A DNA stretch of 23,876 nucleotides from Deltaproteobacteria bacterium (GTDB taxonomy: Bacteria; Desulfobacterota; Syntrophia; Syntrophales; UBA5619): contig JAJFTY010000134.1 in the NCBI GenBank assembly GCA_021372695.1, positions 1-23,876 of the forward strand, read 5' to 3'. Below, piece after piece: positions 9,301 to 16,464 of the stretch (its first letter is position 1; each line of letters begins with the position of its first letter). The notes under the pieces were generated by a model that saw only the letters and a list, made by a program, of their open reading frames with translations, had not been told where the DNA came from and did no database searches. The position numbers were made by a program, and so were the translations under genes.

Positions 9301-10082
9301 TAACCTATGAATACCGGGGCGACGGCATGATGTCGCAGAAGGAAGAGGAGTACACCAAAATCATCAATTATCCGAATGTTGAAAACTGGAACAAGGTGGT
9401 CAACTATGTCGGATATGGCCTCCTGCCCCTGCAGGAACGGGATAAGAGCAATATTGTTCTTCGGGAATACACCTGGGGGATAGACGCAGGCGGCGGGATT
9501 GCAGGGCTTTTGAGCATGAATCAGGGAGGACAGCATTACTTCTACCTCTATGACGGTAAGGGCAACGTCACGGCGGTCCTCGACGCCGCGCAGAACGTGG
9601 TGGCCGCCTATGCCTACGATACCTTCGGAAACCTGCTCTCGAAGTCCGGCACCCTGGAGCAGCCCTACCGGTTCTCTACAAAACAATACGATGACAAGAC
9701 GGGGCTCTCCTATTTCGGATACCGCTTCTATGCCCCCGCAAGCGGCCGGTGGATGACCCGCGACCCGCTGGGAGAAGCCGCTGGGCTGAATATGTATGAG
9801 TTCGTGAAAAACGATCCGATAAATCGGTATGACCCTACAGGGCTGGAGGACGGTTTTTGCGGGCCAGGCGAGGAACCCATCGAGACGAGGATCGATCCCG
9901 ACAACGACGGTCCCTATACTACATGGACCTGCATGCCGGAGAAGAGTACTTGGCAGAAGATTTTGGACTGGCTCGACGGCCTTCAACAGCCCCGTGAAGA
10001 GGGACCGGATAGGGCGATTGGGTATCAATGCCGCAGAGTGGCAGGAGTAGGATGGTACCCGCATATGTTTGGTGCGGATTAG
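6336..10082 (+). CDS. Large exported RHS/YD-repeat protein with a short unique C-terminal tail
   Basis: The 1248-residue protein starts at ATG 6336 (GAAAGGAG upstream) with a Sec signal peptide (KRFIGLALLVAFLPAVGVL, likely cut after KAGA near residue 26). A glycine/alanine-rich linker lies at about residues 85-105, followed by a beta-rich N-terminal RHS region. Many YD repeats (YDADGNL, YDAAGNLTRI, YDALDRL, YDALNRL) fill roughly residues 250-1100 and should form the hollow beta-cocoon. The RHS-associated core ends in FSTKQYDDKTGLSYFGYRFY, GRWMTRDPLG (near residue 1142) and YDPTGL (near 1169). About 78 residues follow that match no toxin family I know; they include several Cys and Trp. There is no PAAR or VgrG domain, so type VI delivery is unlikely. 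No obvious immunity gene follows. An earlier in-frame start (6219) is less likely because it buries the signal peptide. Confidence 0.9.
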   Translation: MRGKRFIGLALLVAFLPAVGVLKAGAQEPSSPTVTGTIQAGSGYEAQVAAVRTAFSEVRRALDLSNTSGQLSTPESDLGEPPCGSAGGSSGGGGGGGAAAALGVRGLAQSASCMPSSRGAPVWQVNMVNLNFYMADTPLWYASPVGPSVELKLSYNAQTSLSGGFGRKWQLNYGSYLYRAVDDFGAFAGIMVVMPDGKQQLYVPDVSGYKAPYYGFNRLTELTESRFELRFPDGKTYVYDIPPGTTAVSFLTEIRDAYGQKLSLGHDENGRLTTITDALGKATALSYNSDGLVVQAADPFGRTASFEYDADGNLAKITDMGGYWTSFAYELYSGTDYYLAALTNAAGAWGFDFEPEDGLDNGGVAYPAPGAAMGDVARITITNPLGGREEYFRTSSSAWHVSPGNYLPYEDPSTNNSADSVSKTLYTFVLTTGKRGEVGSVESPEGNILDYSYDDNGNMTGLSNGLSYFSYSYNSLGKITSIANQMDLYQTVTNLTYAENGVDLTGIAISSTAGELGTIHLGYNHAHEIISYTDRSGNEKTVTYNGYGQIESATDPLGAATIYSYDADHRLSRIARNDQTLRSYTYDTVGRVKSLTDESGMTRIYDYNGLDEITKITYPDGRYASRAHSTAIPRLVTGMTDRGGKTTQYVYDAAGNLTRIVNPAGGITAFAYDANGNRTQLTDPKGQATQFAYDKDNRLVKKTFADGTMVSYTHDAAGRLSSATGARNLSVSYNFDSKDSLAGISYSMDMTHPENNTYPVMFTYDPYRRRTAMIDESGTTDYGYDADSRVTSVDGPLVNDTLTFQYDGKGRRTGYSLQQGQTQTVSYGYDALDRLTSVQGSAGLFSYTYSGAGPQVRKLTRPNGSYTDYEYDALNRLILVVHRKSSGEVISQYGYTYNAQDRRAGETIIDGAPVASVVSQTTTYSYNNVNELLGSTNPAKTFSYDADGNTVQWESPDGKTLTGVYDIANRLKSAGYEITAGMTYESYQITYEYRGDGMMSQKEEEYTKIINYPNVENWNKVVNYVGYGLLPLQERDKSNIVLREYTWGIDAGGGIAGLLSMNQGGQHYFYLYDGKGNVTAVLDAAQNVVAAYAYDTFGNLLSKSGTLEQPYRFSTKQYDDKTGLSYFGYRFYAPASGRWMTRDPLGEAAGLNMYEFVKNDPINRYDPTGLEDGFCGPGEEPIETRIDPDNDGPYTTWTCMPEKSTWQKILDWLDGLQQPREEGPDRAIGYQCRRVAGVGWYPHMFGAD

Positions 10083-10145
10083 GAATTATAAGGGGGAAAA
10101 TGATCATCCATCAGAAGAACTGACTCCGCAAAAAAGGACGAGAAG

Positions 10146-10535
10146 ATGATGAAACGAATAATTATGTACCTGTTGCTTTTGGTTGTCTTTTCCCTTCTTG
10201 TTCCATCGGGACGGGGCGCCCTCGGCCTGACGGTGAATTACCGGTACGACGACCTCTATCGCCTGACGCGGGTCGAACGGTCGGACGGGATCGTGACGGA
10301 GTATCAATACGATGCGGCGGGAAACAGGATGTCCAGGATCATCCGGGTGATCGTCGCCGGCGATCTCAACGGGGACAGTGTCGTCACGGTCGCCGACGCC
10401 GTCATGACCATGCAGATCCTCTCGGGGATCAGCCCCGGCCAGCAGGTAATCCCGAGCGCCGGGATAGCCGGCGACGACCGGATCGGATTGGCCGAGGCGA
10501 TATTCATTTTGCAGACCCTGGCGGAGAGGCGTTAG
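10146..10535 (+). CDS. Mini RHS protein: signal peptide, one YD unit, dockerin-like module
   Basis: This 129-residue protein has a signal peptide (KRIIMYLLLLVVFSLLVPSGRG), a single RHS/YD unit (YRYDDLYRLTRVERSDG, then YQYDAAGNRMSRI, about residues 32-65), and a C-terminal pair of dockerin-like calcium loops: GDLNGDSVVTVADAVMTMQI (about 72-91) and GDDRIGLAEAIFILQTLAE (about 109-127). Dockerin type I modules bind calcium and usually anchor to cohesin domains; the pattern with (R/K)IGLAEAI in the second loop is frequent in exported deltaproteobacterial proteins. The gene starts 63 bases after the large RHS gene, with AAAGGACGAGAAG before the ATG, so the two may be cotranscribed. It may be a deletion product of a larger RHS-dockerin protein or a working small partner. 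Confidence 0.8.
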   Translation: MMKRIIMYLLLLVVFSLLVPSGRGALGLTVNYRYDDLYRLTRVERSDGIVTEYQYDAAGNRMSRIIRVIVAGDLNGDSVVTVADAVMTMQILSGISPGQQVIPSAGIAGDDRIGLAEAIFILQTLAERR

Positions 10536-10573
10536 CGCAGAGACGGGCCAGGCCGCCCCTTCAACCGCCGTTG

Positions 10574-10928
10574 CTTCCGGGCCGCTCTGCGCTCCTGCGG
10601 GGATTACGGGCTCGGGAGCGAAAGGGCGGTCGCGCTGATGTTCGACATCCGGGTGCAGAACGGCGGCATCCGGGACGCGGTGCGGTCCCGGATCATGACC
10701 GATTTCGAAGAGATCGCCGCGGATCTGCCCGAACCGGAGCTAGAGGTCCGCAAGCTGCGGATCGTGGCGAACCGGCGGGCCGAGGCGGCAAACCGGGCCT
10801 GGGTCGCAGACGTCCGGGCGAGAAAGCTCTGCATCGCCAACGGCCGCGGCGTGGTGCACGGCATCCCCTACGACCTGGAAGGGCAGTTCGGGATCGGGCT
10901 TGCGCGGTGCGCAAGCCCGATCCCGTAA
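10574..10928 (+). pseudogene. 3'-end duplicate of the lysozyme-like hydrolase gene
   Basis: This 355-bp block aligns without gaps to 4300-4654, the end of the peptidoglycan-binding hydrolase gene; by eye about 25 positions differ (about 93% identity). The frame is open through the block to the TAA at 10926-10928, but the N-terminal half with the PG-binding domain and the catalytic Glu is missing. The first ATG inside is at 10638 and would give only 96 residues. It is best read as a gene remnant left by a segmental duplication or recombination. Frame conservation suggests it was part of an intact paralog until recently. Confidence 0.85.
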
Positions 10929-10941
10929 CCGCAGCGGGATT

Positions 10942-11625
10942 TCATCCCTTCCGGGACCTTCTCCTGACCCCTGCCAACCCCATCAAGCCCAGACCAAGGA
11001 GCAGCATGGTGGCCGGTTCCGGTGCGGGAACGGCGCCCGATGAGGTCACGACCATGAGGTTCTGGGTGGTGACGGTGCCGGTGCCATAATTTATCTTTCC
11101 GTACCAGGGGTGGTCGTAGTCAGTAACCGGCCCACGAGTGGGATCCCAAAACATGTCATAGCCTAGGCGGGCTAAAACCTGCATCATCGATCCGTCTGCG
11201 GTCGAGCTGAACTCGGCGTAGAACCCCTCCTCGTAGCCGTTGGGGAATGTGTCGTCGCCTACAAGGTAGCTCGTGGCACCGCTGGGCGTCGCGAGAAATA
11301 TGTTCCATGAATTTAGGGTGTAGTCTCCAGGATTGAACAAAGCTGCGCCGCTGAAACTGAACGAGAGCGACAGGTCGGAGAGCATCGACGGTACGGTGCT
11401 CGTCGAATTCGCCGTGTATCCTGGGGTTGTGTTCCAGAAGGTGTCATTCACCACATTGAAGGTTCCTGATACGGTCACTCCGTCGAAGGTCTGGGAAAAG
11501 TTGTAGGATGAAGCGAACGATGGGACCGAGGTGAGCGCGACAAGCAACAACGTCAAAAACATCAATCCTGAACTGCGCACCGCTTGTACAAATGTGCATC
11601 CAACAATCGAACCTGCCTTTTTCAT
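10942..11625 (-). CDS. PEP-CTERM sorting-signal protein
   Basis: From the ATG at 11625 (AGGAGG nine bases upstream) the protein has 227 residues. It has a signal peptide (GLMFLTLLLVALTSVPSFA), a Ser/Thr/Gly-rich beta-type middle with aromatic residues, and a C-terminal PEP-CTERM signal: PAPEPATMLLLGLGLMGLAG followed by RRRSRKG. Such proteins are exported, then recognised by an exosortase (EpsH/Xrt family) that removes the tail; many are linked to extracellular polysaccharide or biofilm. No exosortase lies in the window. A longer frame reaching 11805 is open but has no ribosome site. A sigma54-type promoter candidate is at 11680-11695. Confidence 0.92.
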   Translation of the reverse strand: MKKAGSIVGCTFVQAVRSSGLMFLTLLLVALTSVPSFASSYNFSQTFDGVTVSGTFNVVNDTFWNTTPGYTANSTSTVPSMLSDLSLSFSFSGAALFNPGDYTLNSWNIFLATPSGATSYLVGDDTFPNGYEEGFYAEFSSTADGSMMQVLARLGYDMFWDPTRGPVTDYDHPWYGKINYGTGTVTTQNLMVVTSSGAVPAPEPATMLLLGLGLMGLAGVRRRSRKG

Positions 11626-11679
11626 CTTCTTAACCTCCTGATTATGCCAAAAATGGCAAATATCGAACGGCCGCATTTC

Positions 11680-11695
11680 TGCAAATTTTATTCCG
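11680..11695 (-). promoter_or_regulatory. Sigma54 (-24/-12) promoter candidate of the PEP-CTERM gene
   Basis: On the minus strand the sequence CGGAATAAAATTTGCA has GG and GC separated by exactly ten bases, plus the TTGCA -12 element, matching 8 of 12 fixed positions of the TGGCACG-N4-TTGCA consensus. It would start transcription near 11668, about 43 bases before the ATG. PEP-CTERM genes in several Gram-negatives are known to lie behind sigma54 promoters controlled by PrsK/PrsR. A palindrome TGCCA-AAAA-TGGCA lies in the leader (about 11645-11658). Confidence 0.5.
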
Positions 11696-12017
11696 ATTGC
11701 TAAATATTGAAGATAACAGCAAATCTTTATTCCAGGACGAATTCCATCCGAGTTTTTTGTAAGACTTTTCGACACCCATCCAAAGATCCATTTGCGACGC
11801 TCCAAAACAAAATGATCACAAATGCCTTTATATACAAATTCTTACGACATATCTCGCGATGCGCTGCCGATTGTAAAGAATTCCTTCTCTCAGGAGAGGA
11901 TGCGGTGCCTCACCGTCCGGGACTTCTGCCCAAGGAAGCGCACCAAAGCTTTGACAGACAAACCCATCTATGGTTTACTTCCACATTACATCGCGGAAAC
12001 AGAATGCGGTGAAAAAT
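11696..12017. other. Divergent intergenic region
   Basis: This AT-richer stretch separates the divergent PEP-CTERM and histidine kinase genes. I see no convincing gene in it. Beyond the sigma54 candidate on the minus strand, no strong plus-strand -35/-10 pair for the kinase could be assigned. Confidence 0.4.
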
Positions 12018-15000
12018 ATGACCCAATGCGATTTCCCGCTTACGCCCCTTGTTCCCTGTCCGAAGAACCCAACCCACCACTATGTCCATCGGAGAACCGG
12101 AATCCGACCGTTTCTGAAGAGCGGTCACTGGAAAGGTACGGGGAGTCGCCTTTTGCGGAAGGCGGTGTCTCCGCCGGCCATTCTTTTATTACTCCTGATC
12201 CTCCCGTTTTCGGCATCCGCTTTGCCCGCCAGTCCCGAACGGACTCCCTCTTTGAAACTCACGGTCGAAGAGCGAACCTGGTTGGACCAGAACCCGGATA
12301 AACTCACGCTCCTTTTCAACACCAAGATGCCGCCTATGGAGTTCTCTTCCGCTACGGGCGTCTTTACAGGAGTGGCCGCTGATATCATTGCGCTGGTCGA
12401 AAAGAGACTCGGCGTGGTTTTCACCAAGAACCCGTCCGACAACTGGCATACAACCTTGGCCGGCATGGAAAGCGGAGAGTGCGCGCTTGCGCCGACCATC
12501 GTCTCCAGCCCTGAGCGGGAGCGCATCGCATTCTTCACGACCCCCTATGTGGCTGTCCCTTTGGTGATCATCGGCACACGGGCCCTGCATACCGGAATGA
12601 AATTGGAAGATCTCTCCGGCCGGCGGGTTGCCGTGGTAGGCGGTTCGGCAGCCGAGGATTACATGCGCAGCCGCGCCAAAGATCGGATTGAAATCATTCC
12701 GATGCCGAGTGTGGTTCAGGGTTTGAGGGCGACTTCATTCGGCCAGGTGGATGCAGTCGTGGAAGGCCTGGGCATAGCCTCCCACTTCATCGCCCAGGAG
12801 GGTATCAGCAATCTGCGGGTCATCGGAAATACTGATTATGCCTACGAATTGAGCATCGGGGTGAGTCGCAAATACCCGCTGCTGTTCAGCTCCGTTCAGA
12901 AGGCACTGGCCGACATCCCTCCGGCGGAACTGGAAAGCATTCGCAACCGATGGGTTTCACCTGAGATTCGCGGCGGAATATCGCCCGAGACCAAACGTCT
13001 CATTGCCCTTGCTGCGGTGTTCACGGCGCTTTTGCTGCTGGGCATGGCGATCATCAGTTTCTTGCTCAAACGCAGGCTGAATGAAAAAGTCGCAAACCTC
13101 AAGGCATCCCAGCAGGAGCTCCTTGAGCAGGCCGAACTCCTGCATCTGGCCATGGAAGTGACCCAGGCGGGAATCTGGGAATACCGGATGGCGACAGGAA
13201 TGATCCAGTGCAGCGGACAATGGTGGGCCATGCTCGGGTACCCGCCGCAAGTCAAGGCGATCGCCATTACAGAGCATCTAGAGATGGTGCATCCCGACGA
13301 CCGGCCCGCCCTGAATCGCCTCGTCGAAAGCTTCATCGCAGCCGGCGGGCAGGAACGATTCGAAACGGAGCTGCGCCTGCGCCGGCCGGATGGCACCTGG
13401 TGCTGGGTGTATTCCAAGGCCAAGACCACGGAGTGGGATGAATCGGGCGGTCCGTCGCGCATCATCGGACTGGACGTGAACATCCAGACTCTCAAGGAAG
13501 TCCAGGGAAAGATGGTTCAAAGCGAAGCCCGATTCCGTACGCTTTTCATGAATGCACCGATCCCACTCGCACATTCATCTCTGGATGGAACCCTGATCGC
13601 AGTGAACGGCAATTTTGAACGGGTCCTTGGGTACACCTGCGAGGATATCCGTGATCTGGATCACTGGTGGAGACTCGCCTACCCTGACCCTGATTACAGA
13701 AACCAAGTGATGTCAACCTGGCAGGCCGCAATCGACCGGGCAAAGGCGAATGATTCATCTGTGGAAAATGCCGAATACCGTGTAACATGCAAAGATGGCA
13801 CCGTATTGACGATGATTATCGGTGCCAATCTGCTGTCAGACTCAATGCTCATAAGCTGTTTCGACATCACGGAGCGCAAGCGGGCCGAAGCGGAGAGGGA
13901 AAAGCTGCACGAACAGCTGCTTCAGTCCCAGAAACTGGAGGCTATCGGCACTCTTGCCGGCGGGGTCGCCCACGACTTCAACAACATGCTCGGCGCGATC
14001 ATCGGGTATGCGGAACTTACCCTGATGCAGATGGATGCGGAAAATCCATCCCGAAAAAATCTCGACAGAATACTGGATGCCGCCCAGCGCTCGGCAGCTC
14101 TCACCCGCCAGCTTCTGACCTTTGCCCGCAAGCAGACCGTCACGCCTGTCGTAATGGATCTCAACGAGTCCATTGAAAGCACACTCAAGATGCTGCGGCG
14201 GCTGATCGGCGAAAATATCAGCCTGATCTGGTTGCCGGGGCAGGGACCGTGCATCGTCCGGATGGACCCCTCTCAATTTGATCAGATCCTGGTCAATCTC
14301 TGCGTCAACGCCAAGGACGCCATAGCCGGTGTCGGCAGGATCACCATCGAAACCGATGCCGCCTCTGTCGACCAGGTCTATTGCGATTCCCATGCCGGGG
14401 CTGTCCCCGGCGATTATGTGATTCTTTCCGTGAGCGACGATGGTTGCGGCATGGATAAAGAGACCCTGAACCGTATCTTCGAACCTTTTTTCACGACCAA
14501 AGGTACGGGGGAGGGGACGGGTATGGGTTTGGCAACCGTTTACGGTATCGTAAAGCAGAGCCATGGCGTGATTAACGTATACAGCGAGCCGCATCGTGGG
14601 ACGACGTTCAAAATCTACATCCCGTGTCATGCCTCCGAAGCGGCGACCGCGAAACCGGAACGCATTGAGGAGATCCCGCGCAGCCGCGGCGAAACCATAC
14701 TCATCGTGGAGGATGATCCGACCCTCCTTGAAATGGGCGGGATGATGCTGCAACAGCTGGGTTACTCGGTCATACTCGCGGGCACGCCAAGTGAGGCCAT
14801 TCGCATAGCCGAAGAAAACAGCTCCGAGGTTCAACTATTTATCACCGACGTGGTCATGCCGGAGATGAACGGTCGGGATCTGGCCGACCGACTCCAGTCG
14901 ATCCGGCCGACTATGAAGTCGCTCTTCATGTCCGGCTATACAGCCGAAGTAATCGCGCATCAGGGTGTATTGGAGAAGGGCATCAAGCTCATACAAAAGC

Positions 15001-15053
15001 CCTTTTCGCTGAAGGATTTGGCAATTGGAATTCGCAATGTGCTGGACGGATAA
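12018..15053 (+). CDS. Hybrid sensor histidine kinase (periplasmic SBP_bac_3, two PAS, HisKA, HATPase, REC)
   Basis: Domains in order, residues counted from ATG 12018 (1011 aa): hydrophobic signal segment (about 48-65, PPAILLLLLILPFSASA); periplasmic solute-binding domain of the SBP_bac_3 type (about 75-310, EERTWLDQNPDKLTLLFN, PMEF, GVAADII); TM helix (about 327-350); short coiled coil; PAS domains at about 375-500 and 505-620; HisKA with GGVAHDFNNMLGAIIG (His652); HATPase_c with VNLCVNAKDAI, DDGCGMD and FEPFFTTKGTGEGTGMGLATV; and a C-terminal receiver (VEDD, phospho-acceptor Asp944 in FITDVVMPEMNG, Lys in QKPFS). It probably senses a small amino-acid-like or other periplasmic ligand and passes phosphate His to Asp, perhaps onward to an unseen HPt protein or regulator. 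The start is uncertain: TTG 12153, preceded by GGGGAG, would put the signal segment directly at the N-terminus. Confidence 0.92.
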   Translation: MTQCDFPLTPLVPCPKNPTHHYVHRRTGIRPFLKSGHWKGTGSRLLRKAVSPPAILLLLLILPFSASALPASPERTPSLKLTVEERTWLDQNPDKLTLLFNTKMPPMEFSSATGVFTGVAADIIALVEKRLGVVFTKNPSDNWHTTLAGMESGECALAPTIVSSPERERIAFFTTPYVAVPLVIIGTRALHTGMKLEDLSGRRVAVVGGSAAEDYMRSRAKDRIEIIPMPSVVQGLRATSFGQVDAVVEGLGIASHFIAQEGISNLRVIGNTDYAYELSIGVSRKYPLLFSSVQKALADIPPAELESIRNRWVSPEIRGGISPETKRLIALAAVFTALLLLGMAIISFLLKRRLNEKVANLKASQQELLEQAELLHLAMEVTQAGIWEYRMATGMIQCSGQWWAMLGYPPQVKAIAITEHLEMVHPDDRPALNRLVESFIAAGGQERFETELRLRRPDGTWCWVYSKAKTTEWDESGGPSRIIGLDVNIQTLKEVQGKMVQSEARFRTLFMNAPIPLAHSSLDGTLIAVNGNFERVLGYTCEDIRDLDHWWRLAYPDPDYRNQVMSTWQAAIDRAKANDSSVENAEYRVTCKDGTVLTMIIGANLLSDSMLISCFDITERKRAEAEREKLHEQLLQSQKLEAIGTLAGGVAHDFNNMLGAIIGYAELTLMQMDAENPSRKNLDRILDAAQRSAALTRQLLTFARKQTVTPVVMDLNESIESTLKMLRRLIGENISLIWLPGQGPCIVRMDPSQFDQILVNLCVNAKDAIAGVGRITIETDAASVDQVYCDSHAGAVPGDYVILSVSDDGCGMDKETLNRIFEPFFTTKGTGEGTGMGLATVYGIVKQSHGVINVYSEPHRGTTFKIYIPCHASEAATAKPERIEEIPRSRGETILIVEDDPTLLEMGGMMLQQLGYSVILAGTPSEAIRIAEENSSEVQLFITDVVMPEMNGRDLADRLQSIRPTMKSLFMSGYTAEVIAHQGVLEKGIKLIQKPFSLKDLAIGIRNVLDG

Positions 15054-15094
15054 AGGATTTCAGCCGTTGCCGGTGCTTCACGGGAGCGGCTCTG

Positions 15095-15120
15095 CCAGGG
15101 TTTGCGTCTGCAGACCCTGG
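15095..15120. other. Inverted repeat between the kinase and DUF1353 genes
   Basis: CCAGGGT and ACCCTGG (7-bp perfect arms, 12-nt loop) lie between the convergent genes. A bidirectional terminator role is possible, but neither side has a T-tract. Confidence 0.3.
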
Positions 15121-15158
15121 ACAGGAAGAGGCTCGCTATTTCCGGCATACCCGGGGCC

Positions 15159-15590
15159 TCAGGGCTCGCAGCCTTTGGGAGCCAGCGTGACCGGCCGCTT
15201 GTCCGCCGGATCGGCCGCGGGGTTCGCGCAGAGCCGGACCGCGTGATAGACCCACCAGGCGCGGATCCGGCACATGCCGTCTTCGACGCAGATCCGCCGG
15301 AGGATCCGGTCGGCCGCCTCCCGGTAGAGGTTGTGGTCCAGGCACTCCTCCCGCATCAGCTGGTACAGGGCGTCATGCACCAGGGAGCCGCGCATGAAGG
15401 TCAGCGTGTCGATCGTGGGTCCCGAGGGCCCGTCCCAGGCGTACCCCTTCTGCATGGTCAGGTTCCCTGCGCAGTCCAGGTCCACGTAGTCGGTATGGAT
15501 CGCTTCCGAAGGCTGGATCTCGATGGCGACGGTGTGGGTCTTCTTGAGCTGATACTTGTACCCGCCGTTGTACGCGATGCATCTCACCAT
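15159..15590 (-). CDS. DUF1353 family protein
   Basis: From the ATG at 15590 (AAAGGGGGG ribosome site six bases upstream) the protein has 143 residues. The DUF1353 features are the central KGYAWDGPSGPTIDT segment, followed by RGSLVHDALYQLMR and a helical RRICVEDGMCRIRAWWVYHAVR. The family is common in phages, prophages and gene-transfer-like clusters; its biochemical role is not known, though the HD and WDG residues are highly conserved. No other structural phage gene is near, so it may be a leftover prophage or moron gene. The longer frame reaching 15701 has no supporting ribosome site. Confidence 0.82.
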   Translation of the reverse strand: MVRCIAYNGGYKYQLKKTHTVAIEIQPSEAIHTDYVDLDCAGNLTMQKGYAWDGPSGPTIDTLTFMRGSLVHDALYQLMREECLDHNLYREAADRILRRICVEDGMCRIRAWWVYHAVRLCANPAADPADKRPVTLAPKGCEP

Positions 15591-15765
15591 GACGTTCCCC
15601 CCTTTCCGCCGCGGCGAAAAGAACCGAGCTGAGGGAGAGCCGATGAAGGGTGCGCGGCATGCCTGCACGGCTGAAGCTACAGCAATTGTCCGGGATGTCA
15701 ATCTCTATTTTTCCGGCGGGTCTGGGAGCGCGCGGCACGGGGCGGCCGAGCGAATGCATCCCCGT

Positions 15766-15831
15766 CCGTCACACCGGCGACGGCCTGCATCCGGTGTAAT
15801 GTCCGTCACACCGGCGAAAGCCGGTGTCCAG
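15766..15831. repeat. Palindromic repeat element, copy B
   Basis: Two imperfect copies of the element end lie in tandem: GTCACACCGGCGACGGCCTG... and GTCACACCGGCGAAAGCCGG followed by TGTCCAG. The second matches the left end of copy C base for base. The opposite (ATTCCGG-type) end is missing, so this copy seems partial or rearranged. Confidence 0.7.
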
Positions 15832-15879
15832 TATCGAGTTCCCAGCCTCGCCGATCAATCGCTGCCGGAGGAATAAAGG

Positions 15880-15908
15880 TTGACATCAAGATAAAGTTTT
15901 GATATTAG
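15880..15908 (+). promoter_or_regulatory. Sigma70 promoter for the tct transporter genes
   Basis: TTGACA (15880-15885), a 17-nt spacer and TATTAG (15903-15908) sit in an AT-rich island upstream of tctB; the start is expected near 15915, giving a leader of about 70 bases. An inverted repeat TTTTG/CAAAA flanks the -10 box and could be an operator. Confidence 0.6.
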
Positions 15909-15983
15909 AAACAAAATTCCGTATTATGGAACCGTTTTCGCTGCGTCGCTATCCTCCGAACTAACCGATGGGCAGAGGGGCAG

Positions 15984-16454
15984 ATGAAGATGAAAAGGGA
16001 TGAATTGATCGGATGCGGGATCGTCTTCCTTTTCGGCGGGATCACCGCCGTGCTCTCCCTGGGGATGCCGATCGGGACATTCCGGATGGCGGGCTCGGGG
16101 CTGTTTCCCCTCTGCCTCGGGATCCTCCTGATGATCCTCTCCCTCCTCTATCTCCTGAGCCTCCTGTTCGGGAAAAAAGAGGCCCCGCCCGAGCAGAAGC
16201 CCGATGCCGCGATTCCCGCCAATACCCCGCAGGTCCTGAAATTTCTTGGCATCACCGTTGCCGCGACCTTCTGTCTGGGAATCTTCGGATATCCGGCCTT
16301 CTGCCTGCTGATCATGTGGCTTCTGCTCTGGATCCTCGGGGTCAGGCGGCCGGCGCCCCTGTGGGGTATTTCACTGTTGACGGCGGTCGGCTCCTACCTG
16401 CTGTTCGTGCGGTTTCTCAAGATTCCCCTGCCCAAGGGATTGATCGGCCTTTAG
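15984..16454 (+). CDS. tctB: Tripartite tricarboxylate transporter small membrane subunit TctB
   Basis: The 156-residue protein has four hydrophobic helices arranged as in the TctB family: GCGIVFLFGGITAVLSLG, then MAGSGLFPLCLGILLMILSLLYLLSLLF (the GxxxFP motif is typical), a short polar linker with Glu/Pro/Lys, and two C-terminal helices. TctB is the small, poorly conserved membrane partner of TctA in ion-driven, binding-protein-dependent uptake of carboxylates. The ATG at 15984 follows AGAGGGGC; ATG 15990 is an alternative. It lies ten bases before tctA. Confidence 0.9.
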   Translation: MKMKRDELIGCGIVFLFGGITAVLSLGMPIGTFRMAGSGLFPLCLGILLMILSLLYLLSLLFGKKEAPPEQKPDAAIPANTPQVLKFLGITVAATFCLGIFGYPAFCLLIMWLLLWILGVRRPAPLWGISLLTAVGSYLLFVRFLKIPLPKGLIGL

Positions 16455-16464
16455 GAGGGCGGAC

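Noticed and set aside
8499..10064. 521-codon open frame on the minus strand inside the RHS gene
   Set aside because: It is opposite a well-supported RHS coding region; its repeated pattern is the complement of YD repeats.
13842..14834. 330-codon minus-strand frame in the histidine kinase
   Set aside because: It is a shadow of the HisKA/HATPase region; no motifs or ribosome site.
15057..15161. UGA read-through (selenocysteine) at the end of the DUF1353 gene
   Set aside because: The frame stays open about 34 codons after the UGA, but the added residues do not resemble the family and the protein is already full length.
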